From the NCBI GenBank assembly GCA_003342815.1, contig PTEX01000305.1:260794-324793 (forward strand): 64,000 nucleotides of DNA, read 5' to 3'. This DNA comes from Eudromia elegans. Lineage: Eukaryota; Chordata; Aves; Tinamiformes; Tinamidae. The position numbers and the translations under genes are program-made. The notes beneath the pieces were generated by a model. The model did not search any database. It was not told the DNA's origin and saw nothing but the letters and a program-made list of their open reading frames with translations. Position 1 is the first letter of the stretch; every line of letters begins with the position of its first letter. Shown here piece by piece: positions 39,229 through 53,700 of the stretch.

Positions 39229-42200
39229 TTTTGTAATTTCAATTTTAAAAACTCATGCATAAGATTAAACATATTTTTCTTTGTTGAATAGGCCAATACA
39301 ATTTATATTTTAACTGTTCTTTACTGATATCAGATAGAGAGTAGGATTCTAACTGTAGATTTATAATCCATTTTTGAAATATTTTTGAGATTTCTAGTGG
39401 AGAAAATATTCAGAGATATGCCCATTAGGAGACACCAGAGTTACATCTGAAATTTAAATCTTTTAAAATCAGATTTTTTCTTTTTTTTTTTTTATTTCTT
39501 CACCTTACTTGTTTTAATTAATGAGGATTGGCAGTATAAATTTTGCTAATAAAACTACTTGTCTCAGTATTTGGCATGTTTAAAGTTTTTAATCTCATTT
39601 CCTGATTTTATTATCAAACAAACTTCTGCCTTTAAGAGTCTTTGGCAGCATTTTGCAGTAGTCAATTTGATTCTGAAACTGACAGATTTAGCTATAGGAA
39701 CACAGTAAATAGCTGTTCATCTTAACAACACAGTAAATAGCTGTTAATCTCAGCTAATTTAAAGTATTTGCTCTAAGTTTGTTTCTACAGAGGTTTTAAC
39801 AGCTACACATTCCTTTCTGGTTATTTCCTATTATTGTTTTCCTCTTAGGCAGAAAGCAGGTCTCAGACTCAGAGAGCATCAAACAACAGCATTGTGTGGG
39901 TATGTTTTTCAGGCAGTGTTATAATCTATGAGCATTTTACATGGAAAAGATAGTCTAGCAAAAACACAATTAAATAAAAAAAAAAAAGAAGAAAATAATC
40001 CATTTCCAAAGGTACCTGAATTTGGAACAGAGCTTCTGAATTATCTGACATAATTTCTGATTATTGGTGGATTAGTAATAAAACCTGGGCTGAACATGAA
40101 AATATTACTAGCAAATATCTGAGATTCATTATGCTATGTGACATCCTATTGAAATCTTATGTCCATGTTCTCTGTAACAACATACAAAATGTGCTGGAAT
40201 AAGGCTTGTATTCTAATGTGTTTTAAATTAAACTGAAAGCATATTCTAATGTCGGTGTGACAGCTAGCAATGATTTTTTTAATAATATTCATTTACAATT
40301 TAAATATATCTTTAAATTGGTAATGTAGTGACCCTTAGATTCCACATGCCCTGTTTGCTCTTCACACTGGTCTCCAGGCAACAAAATTAATATTTTGCAT
40401 TTTTCCCTTTTTCCCTGGAAGGATGGCTATTCTATTTTAATTATCGAGGGAAAAAAAAGGTCTAATTAGGTCTGGGAATGAAAATTCAGCAAATTATATT
40501 AAAGCAGATAATGCATCCCTAAACACTCCATTTAGCACATCTAGGTATCTAAATATTTCATGACTTCAAGTAAGACAAGAGTCTTTCCCTGTAGTCTAGG
40601 CTGTTCATGTTCCTTTCAAAGCATTAATTGCTTCCAAAATAAGATCTTTTCAGGGACAACTAAATAATTTCCTGTCACATGCATATCTGACTCTTACCAG
40701 TACACTCAGATGGAATTTGGTTATCAGCTGGGAAATGTAGACATATTAAACTTGAGTCTGTACTGGAAAGTATGCTGCATGTTGTTAGAATCAGATAATA
40801 CCAGAAATGACACAAACATTAGGGGCACAGATATGCAGCACTTCTATATTTTTTTACCCAGCATGACAGTTTTTATTAATTTTGTGCTTTCTGTCTGGAT
40901 AGTAAATGCTAAACCAGACTTTTTCAGTACTTCAGGCAACGTTAGAGGATATTTCCCTGAAGCCTTCTAGCCATAATTCTTTCCTAAACTCAAAACCCTC
41001 TCACACCACAATCTTAGCTCGACATTTTATATCATCAGTGGCTCCCGGTTACTGGTAATGTTCAGAAGTATCTAAAAACCACAATTTCTGTCAGCTACTG
41101 CACAAGCTCTGATTTCTCCATCCTGAAGCAGGGAGGGTGAATTAAAGAAGAGAAGTATTAGCTAGAAAATAACCTCAGAGTGAACTACATTACTGGAAAT
41201 AAAATTTCTGTGGCTTCAAACTTTGCTATGTGTCAGTCCCTCAGAAGAATGCGGACAAATGTTGGTGTTAGGTGTGGTTGTATGTTTCCATATATGATGA
41301 TGGTTTTTCTTTTCAGTTGGTGACAACATCTGGAATCCTTCCTTAAAATATCTCCAGAATGTGCTTAAGGAAATTAAGTTATCAGTATTTAAGAAAATCT
41401 TCACCATAGCAAAAAATCTGTACGTTAGTAAATTAGGGATGGTTAGTTAGGGATAGTTAACCTGGTTATTTGTCATTATTCCACCACCAAAATATTTATT
41501 TATTACTGAAGGCTCCATTATGTAAGAAAGGCAATAAGTAAAAGGGTTCTTGATCTAGTGCTCAAACTCTAAAACAAAAGGGAAAACAGTCATGTAGAAA
41601 AGTATATACTTTGATTAAACAAAGAGGATCAAAAGAGAAGGAAGGAGTGTCATGGAACAAACACTGAGGTATTTGAAGAAAATATTAAAGCTGATGTTAT
41701 TCGCTTTGGAAAGCTGGAGTGTAACAAAGTGAGTAGATTTGATACTAAGACTACAGCTAATTAGTGACAGTCTTAAGGGCAAGGATGATATTGGCAAAAG
41801 CAGATGCCTCTCTTTAGGCATCCGAATCACTCCTATGGCTTTCCAAGGCAATGTTAGGAATGAAACAAAGACCTAGGAAAAAAAAAAAAAAGCTTCTTAT
41901 CTCTTCAACAACCATTAATAGAGACTTCCATTACAACATATTATCTAACTATAATATCAGTTCATGAGCTATAGGGAACTATCAACATTAAATCTAGTAT
42001 CTTTGTTTCTCTTGTTTGCTTAGCGTTCACATTCAAATAACAATTTCCCATATTATCCCCATATTTTATCTTAGAGATTCGTTTTTCAAAACAGATAGCT
42101 ATGGATCTTAACATTTTGATCTAAAAGGGTGTTCAAAACACTTTTACAGTTGTCCACAAATTTAGTTGTGTCACCATTTCACCTTGTGAATATGGTCTGC

Positions 42201-42600
42201 CGTTTAGTTTGCCATGTTTTACAGAATTAGATGCATTAAGAATGATTAACAAAAATATCTGTATGGGCAGTCTCTCAGGCTGGCCTATGAAGCATGTAAT
42301 GCTAAACCTGCATGCTCCCTCTCCAGGAGCAAAATGATAAATTCCAGTTTTCCTCACTTGTATCTGCGGCAGGGGAGACCCAGAATAGAAGCAGTAAGCA
42401 GAATAATATACAGCTCTTGTGTAACTAATTGCCCAATGGCTAAAAGTTAGTTTAAAATCCTCAGGACATGTCTTCGCATCCACACCTAATTTGGCACACA
42501 GATTTCATCTCAGATCATTCATGAAAGTGTCTTTATCACAAGACTAGTGTTCAGGACTTCTAATATGGCTAATATTTACAGCATTTGGTTTAAACAGTTG
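39229..42600. other. AT-rich noncoding DNA, no gene seen
   Basis: The stretch holds the 28-bp-period duplication at 39699-39745, a 14-bp imperfect tandem with two TTAGGG words at about 41433-41460 and A14 at 41878-41891. The 116-codon minus frame at 42133-42483 is unrecognised and within chance length. Confidence 0.65.
39699..39745. repeat. 19-bp direct duplication, 28-bp period
   Basis: AACACAGTAAATAGCTGTT occurs at 39699-39717 and again without mismatch at 39727-39745, separated by nine bases. It is a local duplication of unknown significance. Confidence 0.9.
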
Positions 42601-42835
42601 ACCGAGGCCTAGAGAGATTTTGTTCTGATCTCGGTTTTCACGCCTCTGGTCTGAGCACGTCTGCAGAACTGAGTGCACTGAGGAAGAAAGAAGGTGCCCA
42701 GGCTGGGACTCCTGCTCATGGACTCAGCTGCGCCTAAGGCTCTCAGATAACAGAGGGCTGGAATCAGTGGTGTAGTGAACACAAACTGCCAGGCAGACAC
42801 TCAGGAGCAGGGTGACTATACCTGCCTTTGGAGAA
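42601..42835. other. GC-richer patch of unknown origin
   Basis: Base composition changes here to higher GC with several CpG (around 42633, 42642, 42658, 42732). The minus strand is open for 63 codons (42609-42800), unrecognised. It may be a decayed insertion or a regulatory element; no terminal repeats were found. Confidence 0.2.
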
Positions 42836-45800
42836 AGGGGGCAGATAGTGATATCAGTAATGCTTAAATGGGTAGCTAAGTGCCTAAAGTAGGGTACACT
42901 ATCACTAAAGTACTTATGAGAAACCCCGCTGAGTGAAAATCCAGCTGTACATCTATCTCCAGGTATCTTCTAGCTGAAACATTGTTTCATGATAACTTTA
43001 TTTTGGTCATATTTTGACTTTATCTGTTCTTTTCTCAGGCACAGTATTTGTTCTAGTAAACTCTGATAAAAGGAGGTCAACTGTGTTGTTTATGTAACTT
43101 CTATTTCTGTCTTATTCATGTTCCAACAGTACCATTACACTTTTCAATACTTGAGCAAAGGATTATGAATTCTTGGTTTCTGGCATTTCTCTCAAGTTTT
43201 TTGACAGTTAAAAAAAAAAAAAAAGAAAGAAAGTAGAGTCTAGAGGAGGTCAACAGTTTACAACTTTTTATTATTCTCATAATAATAGCACTGAAGTTTT
43301 GTTGAGATAAACATGTCACTAGTGCTATTAATCTAAATTCAGTCTCTCTAGTCTCTCACCAAGTCTGGAAATACCAAAATAATAATAAGACAAAGTGTGT
43401 ATATATATATAATTTATATGTATTAATTTCAGCAATCTTTAGCAAGATAGATGAAAAACAACTGAATATACTTGTGACTGCTGCTCACAGCTACCAAATT
43501 GTTTCTCTTAAACTGCTTTTCAGTACACTTTCTCATTGAAAGAATATATCTGTCTGTAGTAAACATTTTAATACAACCTGTACATATCCTGTGTATGCGT
43601 GGTCTCCATTATAGTAGTGTTGGCCACTTCTTCCTCTTTAATGTATTCATTCTTCTTGGTTAAGTGCCATTATTAATCTCCTTTTTTAAAATACAGAGTC
43701 TACAGATCACATACACAAAAACATCGTACTATATAGATGAAAGTATCACAATTATTTGGCTTTTAAAGGCAGAGTCCTAGTATAAACACTATGGCAGACA
43801 AATATATATGCTGAGACACAGCATAGGAAGAATTGGAATGGAATTCAGAACAGCTCCTGTGTTGAGTAGGAGTCATCTGAGCTACTGAGACACAAGCAAT
43901 ACTGTTTGAGTGGCATCTATTCTACTGCAAGGTAGAATAGATTTTTTCCACAGACCAACCCCAAGGGAGATGCTTCATCCACAGTAATTTCTCCTCTGTC
44001 CTGGGACAAGTGTCCTCTTATGCTCTGTGAAAAAAAAATCTCGTTGTGTATATTTTACCTGTTGTACCACAAGTACTTGCAATTGCACTGCAATTCACAG
44101 CCACCTCACTTAAATGACTCCAGATAACAAAATGCCAGATACTTAAATAAATAATGTATGATGTGATCTGCTTTACTGTGAATGGCAAATAATGCTTCCA
44201 TCTGCATCTGTGCAGGTATGATGTATGAAGGTTCTTCCGCTGCTGTTAAAATATTTGGAGTATTGATAACAAAGTAGTTTCTCAATTTCTGCAAAATAAT
44301 GCATACTTGTTATTTAGATTAAATAAATTGTATGAATGATCTAGGTTACATTTGAAACATTTACTTAAAAAAGATTTTGTCTAGCAACTCACTTGACTAT
44401 CTCACCTTAGTGTAAATATCCAGTTAATTCATGTCACCGTTGTACTATGAAACTAATTGTCTGAACATGAGTTTCCATACTAATCTGGGCTCTCAAAAAT
44501 TAGGATTTTTCATACATGGCTCTGAAGCCAATTATAAAATATTAAAACTGTGTTTTCAATGAATGTTTGAGAGTAAAAGTTGAATTTTTAATCATGCAGT
44601 TCTCTGTAATTTTCAAGTTCATGGTACTGTGCAGTTTCTTATTCTATTAACTGTGGAATTTTAAAGTGTTTGAAACTGAAAGTTAGAACAAATTCTCTCT
44701 CAAAAACATTGTTTTCTCTGGACCAGTACTTTGTACCAGTAGTGGATTGTGCCCTAATTAATAATAAGTAGACTGGAAAGAATTAATTTAAAATTTTGAA
44801 GTTATTGTGTAATGTATTCATTGAAATGAAACAGAGGAAAACTGGAAATACGTAAAAACCTAGATTTCACAACTTTAGTATGCACAGATTCATCACCATT
44901 TCTACCAAGAAGTTAGAAATACATCTCAGTGTTAAAAATGTGCCTCATTTCTATGATAGATGCTTGGTAACAGTATGATTCAGAGCAAAAAAACACAGAA
45001 TGTTGCTTTTCTTTCCAGACAAGAGGAAAATCAGAGCAAGACTGAAGGGAAAACTTTGGCAAGATGGATGTTGGCTAGAATGTCTCAAAATGAAACTTTC
45101 TTCAAGTACACTTCATGTTTTAAGCTTTGTATTGGCTTTGTTTCCAGCTGGACGAGAAAGTTTTGCAAAACTATTTTCTCTCAAACACAAAAGAGATTTT
45201 ATTAAGGAATAGAGAGAGAAAGAAACATTAATCTGACAATTTGCTTGATCAGTTGAATGGAATACACTGGATATGCTATCTTACATATCTCTTGTGCTCA
45301 CTTTAAGTCTTGTATCTTTTATGGCATATGTTTCTCGTTCTCATCTTTCCTTTCTGTCACAATGGAAAAGAGTAGCCCTGACAACTCAAGTTTACTTTTG
45401 TCGTATTTTTATGGAACTGTTTGCATATTTATGTATCACTTTTTCTGCCTCCCATTGGAAATCAGCAGTGATCCATTCTTTCATACTGCCAAGTGTTATC
45501 TTCAACTATGTTTAAATAATGTTTTGTTACTTGGAACTCCAAGGAAGAAAATTGACATAGACTTTCATTAGAACATCAATAGAAACAACATTCACACAGA
45601 AGAGATTATTACTTATAATGATCATGTGCTTGGCACCATACAGATTGAATAAAGCTTACAGAATAAAGGTCAATGGCTTAGATGCTGAAAGCCCTATCAG
45701 TGGCCTTATTTGATTTTTGCCCCACTTTACACTCACTGGAAATAAGTTATAGCTTGCATTATTCCCAATCATCTGCACTGCATTCCCTTAAAAAATCCAC

Positions 45801-46090
45801 TTCATCGAAAAGTATTTTAATGCAAGCGGCCATCCTGTAAATAGAAGCACTGGAATTAATATTCGGATTCTTATAGTGAAGATCTGTAGGAGTGAATTCC
45901 AAGTTTTCTGAAAATAGAGTTTTCCTGGCTACAGTAGCTGTAAGGCTGTTTCATCACACCTGTAAGATCACTTACATTTAAAAGCAGTTTTCAAGTCATA
46001 ACCTCTCAAGGCATAACATTTTTTGTGGTCCAGTTTTTAAAAGGTGATTTAACATTATTTTGGATTCCTAGTTTTTCTTCTCCAAGCATA

Positions 46091-46140
46091 AAGACAATAA
46101 GACATAAAAGACATAATAAGACATAAAAAGACATAAAGGC
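46091..46140. repeat. Degenerate AAGACATAA minisatellite
   Basis: Variants of AAGACATAA or AAGACATAATAAGACATAA recur about four times with small length changes. It is a slippage-type array with no coding frame. Confidence 0.75.
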
Positions 46141-47594
46141 AATACTCCTTGTGAAGGTAAAAAGGCATAAAGTACATATAGCGCCTTGAAAAAAATCACT
46201 TTTAAGTTCTCGTCATAGTAGTTTGATGTGATAATGATTCTGTATTTACCTTAGTTAAAATTAATGAAACAGTGAAAAACATTAGCAATCTAACCCAATT
46301 GAGATACAAACCTTCATGTCACAAAGACACAAAGAACTATGAAGACCAACAGGCAGACTGGAACAGATTGCATTTTTACAATGAGACCTGTATAAAGATT
46401 AAGGAACTTAATTTACCCTAGTGATTAGGTATCTCATTTATTTGTTTTTAAATGGCATAAGTGTTTTCAGTATAATCATTTTATTCTACTCAGAAAGATG
46501 TAAATTCAAGAGAGGAGAAAAAAAAAATTAATACAATGTAAGTTGCTCATAACTAAACCTAACTGAGTATTTTTCAGTTTGAAAATATGATTTTGAAAGA
46601 GAAAAAAATGCAGTAACTACTGGGAAAAAAAACTTTAAATATTTTTGTTAGAAACAAGTTAAATTTATTTTTATCAACACTGTTTTTGAATGGAAAATAT
46701 CAAAATTCTTTCAGAATTCAGAGTCTTATCTCCACAAAAATCTACGGCAGCTTAATTCACTTTATTCCTATTCTCTTTTATGGACAAAGAACTGCTATGA
46801 GACGGTTCATCTTAGAGCAAACTAGTTTACAAGAGAAAACCACAGCGAAACAAAAGAGAAACAGTCTTACTAGAGAGCCTGCCATAGAAAGACGAGTCAT
46901 GATTTAAGTAGTAGTTTAAAGAAAAAAAAGCGGCAAAAAAAATCCAAAAAGTAAATAGCAATGCTTAATGATTTTGATATTATTTCCTCCAGCAGGCTGA
47001 TATTTTGTGTTTTCACAAAGAAAACTTATTAAAAAAAAAAGTTAAGTGCCAGTAATTTTATGGTTCTGTTAATGATATAGAAGGGTATAGAAAACTGGTA
47101 ATTAATAACATAATCTTTATATTCCTTGCAGTATAGTTACCATTTCCTTCAGAAGACCCACAAGCAGTCAAATCTTACTCAGAATGGGGCTGACAGTAGA
47201 ACTTGGATCAGTTCTACCCAGATAAATGCAGATGATTTTGACTAGTGAAAAAACCCTGGATATTAGAGCTGAAAATTCATTGTTGATCTTTAGCGGCTTT
47301 TAGCCATCTATGTTGAACAGTAGCTAAACATGGTTTTCTTAATCTAGGCTTGGTTTAAAAGAGTACAATGGTCTTCGTTGAAGTGGATGGAACCGGTTGA
47401 ACAATACCGACAAATCTTCATATCTTCAGGGGTAAAACTAGAAAGGTCAATCTGAAGATGATTTGTTGCATTTCTAGTGCATTTCTAATAAGTAATTACT
47501 GATAAATATTCCATTGTGCTTGGTATGCCCAAGTCTCCATGTAGGTTAGAATGAAAGTTCACTGACAATTCAGCTGGATGTGCAGGTGTTGTTT

Positions 47595-47618
47595 CTTCTG
47601 CTTAAACTTCTGCTTAAA
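47595..47618. repeat. 12-bp perfect tandem duplication
   Basis: CTTCTGCTTAAA is repeated exactly twice, head to tail. Confidence 0.9.
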
Positions 47619-50548
47619 AGTAAGTCAGGAAGCAGAAAGCACAGCTTGGGATTTAGGTGACATCTGCTAGGAAAAATGAATAGCAAACAGTGTTTTTCAG
47701 GCTTCATTCAGTCCCTAATATGCTGTCATTTGGAATATTCTGCAATGTTCATAATCCGTTTGAGATTTGTTAAAATGTTTCAATATAAATAGGATACATA
47801 TAATTTTGCTTCTAAACATGTCTAGGAAGCATCCTCACTGTAATACAGGAAAATAACAAGAGGGGGTCTGAAACTAAAATTCACATAATTTTGCTAACCA
47901 GTGAACTACTGAGCCACTGCATTATACTACTGTGCTACGTTGGGCCAGGGAATACCTAATTATTTGTACAATGTGGCACACCACGATAACAGCAGGAAGA
48001 CACTGCTCAATAGCAGCTAGCCCACCCTTTGAGATGTTCATTGTTAAGCAAGAATCTAGTGTTTTCCAACATCATTAGAGTTTTATGGACAATTACCTAG
48101 TTTAAACTGGGGCTATTTTTTTTTTCAACAGATTTGGCCAGAAATTATAGTCTGGATCTGCAAAACACTTTTCCAATGAAAATGTACTTCCAAAAAGGAT
48201 TCATTTTTGCCAAAATGACATTTTCTTAGGGGAAAAGTATGAACATGTTCCCAAGCAGTTTGAGAGATGATTTATGGCAATAATCCACACTTACACTGCA
48301 AAACAAAGACGAGCTCTTTAGTTAACTTCAGCTGTCTGAGCAGTAAGAGACTGAAGGTTGAAGACTATTATTTTCAGAAATATTTAGAGACTGACACAAT
48401 ATTTCTTACCATCATGAATCAATTTTGAATGAACTCACTAATTAGACACAGGACTCTGTCTTCCTTGCGGATTGCTCTAAAGTATACAGCTTGTGATAGT
48501 GAATTGCTTGGGCTCTGACAGAGTGGATAAAAATGAAAAAAAACAGGACTATCCATGTAGCCTTGTTAACAACTGAAAAGTAGTGTGAGATAAAGAGCTG
48601 GAAAAAAAGCCTCTAACTTTGCCAAGAACTCATTAACAAGAATAAGTTGTTCAGTAACTCACTCATTGAATAAAATAAAACTTTTATAGTATGATGATAA
48701 TACATATCTAATCGTCACTTAGCTGTTCGCTACTGTGCTGTTTTGTCCAACATTTAAAGTAAAAAGTTCAAGAGTTAGAGATGCTAGAGAAGCATGTGAC
48801 TTCCTTCTGCTTTAAGTGGCTACTTCAATATGATATAGAAGAAAAAGAATATGAGCTTAAGTTACCGGCTCTTCTTCAGTACAGTGCCTGAGCAGATGCC
48901 ATGACAGCCCTGTTCCTGCAGCAATTTCAGTAAACTTAGCTCTAGTATAAGACTTCATCACCACACAGTTATAGCCCAGAACTAATTCAAAACTAATGTC
49001 ACATTTTTCCATTCATTTATTATGCTTTCTTTGTCATGCTTGCTTTAATATGTGCTTGTCACAAGAACATCTGAACAGAAGGTAGTAATTTAAAATAGAC
49101 TCCAAACAGCAATGAAAATCTTCTATAATACGACAAAACCCCCTTGATGCTTAATAATGCCATGGGCTGATGTCAGAGTTTTCACCAGATGAATGAAGTA
49201 AAAAAGGCAGTAACACCATAATAAACTGAATTGTATATTGGAGCAGGAGAATACTTTGGCATGGCTATTGATATTTCGAGGCTACTGAACAACGTTGCCA
49301 GTTGATGCCAAATGCCAGTGACATTCAAATCCATTTCCCTACATATACATACCACAGTTTATATATTCTTAGTTTGGCTTTCATTAGTTTGAAGGTATTA
49401 ATGGGAACAAGATTACCTGACCATACATAAATAAATAGTATTTCTTTAGCATAATCATTTAATCGTTCTTGAATAAACTCCATGGATCTTTTAAATACAC
49501 ATAATCCTCCATAGTATTTTATTTTGGCACAGAGACATATTTTCAGATGTTCCATTAAATCTGTTAACACTGGGGTGAAATTTTGGCTTCTCTCAATTTA
49601 AAGGCAGATCTGCCACTGCTTTCAGGAGGCTTAAGATTTCATTCTAAAATTCCAGTTAATACTATCTTTCTATAAGTAAACAAAATAGGGCTTAGGAACT
49701 GGATCTCAATGCATACAATTTTGAGTAAAAATAATCTTCTACTTGTGATCCTGTAATGTATTTGCTATGTCTCCTATGGCTACTGGGACATTCCAAACAA
49801 CAAAAATGATATGATTTCTAACGAACATGGCCATATATATGTTCTTTAGGAACATTGTTCCTGAAATAACACATCAGTTACAGTCGAACAGTAATGACAT
49901 ATTGTAATTCTATCAAGCATGATCAAGTGATGTTAGATGATTTATTACTAGTGCTTCGGGATTTCCTTTGTTATGATGGATTATGCACTTGTTTGCTGTG
50001 GTATCTAGATTGAAAGCTATGAAATTTGAGAAAAGGCCACTGAATTTCAGAATAATATAACCACAATATAACTAAAATTGAATTAATGAGGAGGGAAATA
50101 GTTTGAATTTGCCAGTTGTGACTTTTAGTCAGCAGATCAGTACTTCTGCTGGCACAAATAAGTGAAACACCAAAATCATGTGAGCCATGCTAATCTGTAT
50201 TAGATTAAAATGTTGCCCACCTTTCCTTCTTCCTTTTTTTCCTCTTTTTTGTGTGCTTCGTTCTATGATTTTCATAATGAATTTCATAACACATAATCTA
50301 ATATATTTTATGCATATTTTTATTTCATTATGCTTGAGCAATTTACTGGACTTAGGTCGTACAAAGTTGCCAGAATCAGAAAACTCAGTATGATTTAACA
50401 CAATAAATAAAGAGTTTGAAATCCTAAAATCTACCATAATTGCAGTCAGGTTACCTTTCCAAGACAGAAAGACTTAAATTTAGCTCACCCTTTAATTATT
50501 TTCATAAGATTTTGAAAAGAGATTTCCTTTTTTTTTTTCTCCCTATAT

Positions 50549-50609
50549 ATTAAGAGCCTTACTGGCTCTTAATTAAGAGCCTGTACTAAGAGCCTTACTG
50601 GCTCTTAAT
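50549..50609. repeat. 36-bp repeat of hairpins
   Basis: ATTAAGAGCC (50549-50558), loop TTACT and GGCTCTTAAT (50564-50573) form a perfect 10-bp stem. A second copy, TAAGAGCC-TTACT-GGCTCTTA, lies at 50587-50607, 36 bp downstream. A lone arm, TAAGAGCC, sits between them at about 50575. The array can fold several ways. It follows a T-rich run and a TATATAT stretch. Confidence 0.9.
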
Positions 50610-50730
50610 AGTTTTCTTCTAAACACAGGTAGCCAGATTTTTAGATTATATTCTCTTTTCCAGAGCAAAATCAAATACTAACAGAAATGCTCAGTGTCAC
50701 GAGTGATTCAAAGATAAGAAAATTGATATT

Positions 50731-50754
50731 TAATTTTCCATGTAATTTTCCATG
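50731..50754. repeat. 12-bp perfect tandem duplication
   Basis: TAATTTTCCATG occurs twice, head to tail, without mismatch. Confidence 0.9.
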
Positions 50755-53700
50755 CTGTACCAGCATACTAAGCTAATATAGTACAAATGGTCAGGATGGT
50801 AATTTCTTTCACCCACTACACTAAAATTTTACTGTATTACAGAATTCATTTCTGAAAAATAGGATAGGATATATTGCAAAGAAATTGCCATAATGAGAAG
50901 CACTTCATGAACAAATAATAAAAAAAACCTCCTCTCAATCTTAGCATCAACCTCAGCTACTACCATCCATGATTTCCATCTGTCATGATTTAAACTCTAT
51001 TTGAACTGAAGTTATGCAAAATTTAAGGACAATAAAAAACAAAGTTTATTCTTGACATCATTGAAAGAGAAAGGAACATTTGCTTTTGTGCTTTGGTGAT
51101 TATTATTACTCATTGCCTGTATTTATTCAGATATACATACCCAATTATTGTATTATGATATTAAGACAAAAATCAATAGCCTTTCTTAAAAGCTTGAGGT
51201 GCCTTACAATTAAATTATTTTAAAGGTCTAAAATGCAGATAGAGATGAGTTGGTGTTTCCAGAGCTCAAAATTAAGAACCTAGGAACTTAATATTTCTTT
51301 AAAGAACTCCAGGAAAACTCTGTGTCTTACAAAGTACTAGCAATCACAGTATAATGGAATAAACAACATAATGCATAATACAAATAACATAAGGCACTCA
51401 CTTAATTCCAACAAGCTCTTAAAAAAAAACCCAAACCCTGAAAGTGGTTGCAGAGTGTCCTCTGAAGTAGATAAATGCTCCTTTTTTGTTCGTTGCAAAT
51501 AGAAACAACACAGGATGAACAGACTGTCAGCAGTTTTTTCTTTTCTTTTGCAGGTCAAGGAATATGTTCCTTGTGCCGTTAAAGAAAAAGTTTCCACTGT
51601 TTAAGTAATCCACTTAAGTAGCCACTGTTCTAAATTGTCTATTTAAGCAAATAGAAAGCTTTCAATNGACTGAAACAGTTTTTAATAGCTCTTAACTATA
51701 AAAAAAGGAGATTATATAAGGTTTTATATAAGTATCTAGTTAGTATTCTTGACATTTTAAAATCATTTTTTAAATAATAATGGAAAGCAAAATTTAGAAA
51801 ATATAAAAAACATGATTGTAGTTGTAGGAAAGCTTTTGATTTCTCACCCCAAGAACACAAAGTGAAAACTTTGAAAGAGTACAAAGTGCAAGAACTCAGT
51901 ATTATAAAACTTACCAGCTTTCTGGTATTTTTAAGTTTTAAATTTTTAAGTTGTTTCAGTAGCTGCATTTTAGGAACATTTAGAATATTAATATTTTTTT
52001 AAAAGGGAGAAATGACAGATAAAAAAAGGGCTACACTCAGTATTACGTGATAGGTACACTGAAAATAAATGTCTCTCATTATTGATTATCCTTCAGGATT
52101 TCATGATGTTACTCCTTATTATGTGTTTATATAAATATATATATTTGCTTCTTATCCCAACATGTACAGACAAAAATTCCCAGTTTTTGTGTCATAAAGA
52201 GTTCACATATGGTTCTCCATAAAACCATCTAGATGATTCTGGCACTATGGCATTTAATATAGATGGCACTTAAATTTGAATGAATGAAGACTCTCAGTAG
52301 AATCCTTATAATTACCATCATGATTTAAGTTTATCACAACAGAAGCACTTTGCTAGGTCAGCGCTTACATGATACTTATGTTGTACATAATTTCATACAG
52401 GACTTTCCTCTGTCCCATATGGAAAGCCTGAATTGTCAAAGCCACAATTACAGCTTGGCTTTAACAACTGAAAACAAAATATGTAACCCAGACACTGTAG
52501 GATATTTACTACACTTACTGTGTCTGCTGAGAAGATATAATGTAGGGTGGTCATAAAGCATATATATGTATCTGGTTTAAATGGGTGAAATAGATTGGCC
52601 ACAATAAAAAATAACACAGCTTGTGTCAATGAGATAAATCATCATGCTGATTCAAAATTACTATCACAGCTGCCCAGAAAATATCACATTATATTAATCT
52701 TACAGTCTATCATCTCTACATACAAACAAAGACATTAATCCTAGACAGGATTAAATCTCAGGATTTTCATAAAGCATTTTCTGCAGAAAATAAACTGTGA
52801 TTTATCCCTCTAAAAGTTTCCAAGATTTCAAAGGAAAGAAGATGTTTCTTAATAGAAAAATATGTTTCTTTGACAAATTAGTCTACTGATATGAAAAAGG
52901 GTGTTTTATAGTTGTTTTAAGGAGTTCTAGCAAATCACTAAAGATACAGCTAAAAGATTTATGACTGCAAATGATTCCCAGGAGAAGTTGTTCTTTCACT
53001 ATAAATTCCATTAATTGCTGTCATAGTCAACTGCTATCAATCAAAACAGATCTGCTTTTCAAATAAGTTGAAGTTTGGTCTTTCTAAGCATTACTTGATC
53101 TTTCTGAGCATCAACATCTGGTACCACAGAAATACATAAATGAATAAAACCAATAAATAAATGGATAAAGCTTTTCATGTATTTTTCCTATGTTAATTGA
53201 TTAATATCTGCAGTACCAGCTGTCATAAGTATGTTGTACACATGTTTACATACATTATACTCAGGTTTTGGAAGGCGGTGGTTAATTCAATCACCTTCAT
53301 TAAAATGAGTATTTTAGCCACTACTCTAATGTATGAATATTTTACAGTAAAATCTGTGTCACAACTTCAGAAGCAGCTACTTGTGGTTGTTTATGCTTGC
53401 CCTTTCTATTCAGACAAGGTTCTGCTCACTCTTGCCCCATTTTTCCAAAACTACAGGGACTTGAAAAAAAAACTTGAATTTTTAGTTTTAAATGAGCAGA
53501 ACTTTGAAGTGGCTGACATCACTAAAAATGTTACTTCTTAAAAATAACTTAATATATCCTTATTTGTTTTAAATGCTGATCTTCCTTCTGATTTACATAT
53601 TGACATGCAACTTGGATAATGCTCAAACTATCTAATATATTTTGAATTTTTCTCAAAATCTCAGTTATATTTCATAGTGTATTTTCAGGGCAAAATATGC

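Noticed and set aside
41433-41460. TTAGGG words as interstitial telomeric repeat
   Set aside because: Only two copies spaced 14 bp apart within a longer imperfect tandem unit, not a (TTAGGG)n array.
50255-50275. TTCTATGATTTT as a CR1 3' tail
   Set aside because: CR1 tails show tandem ATTCTATG-type octamers after a conserved 3' end; here there is a single word with no CR1-like sequence upstream.
50549-50609. Repeat-hairpin array as CRISPR
   Set aside because: Eukaryotic context, only two units, spacers not of uniform length, no cas genes.
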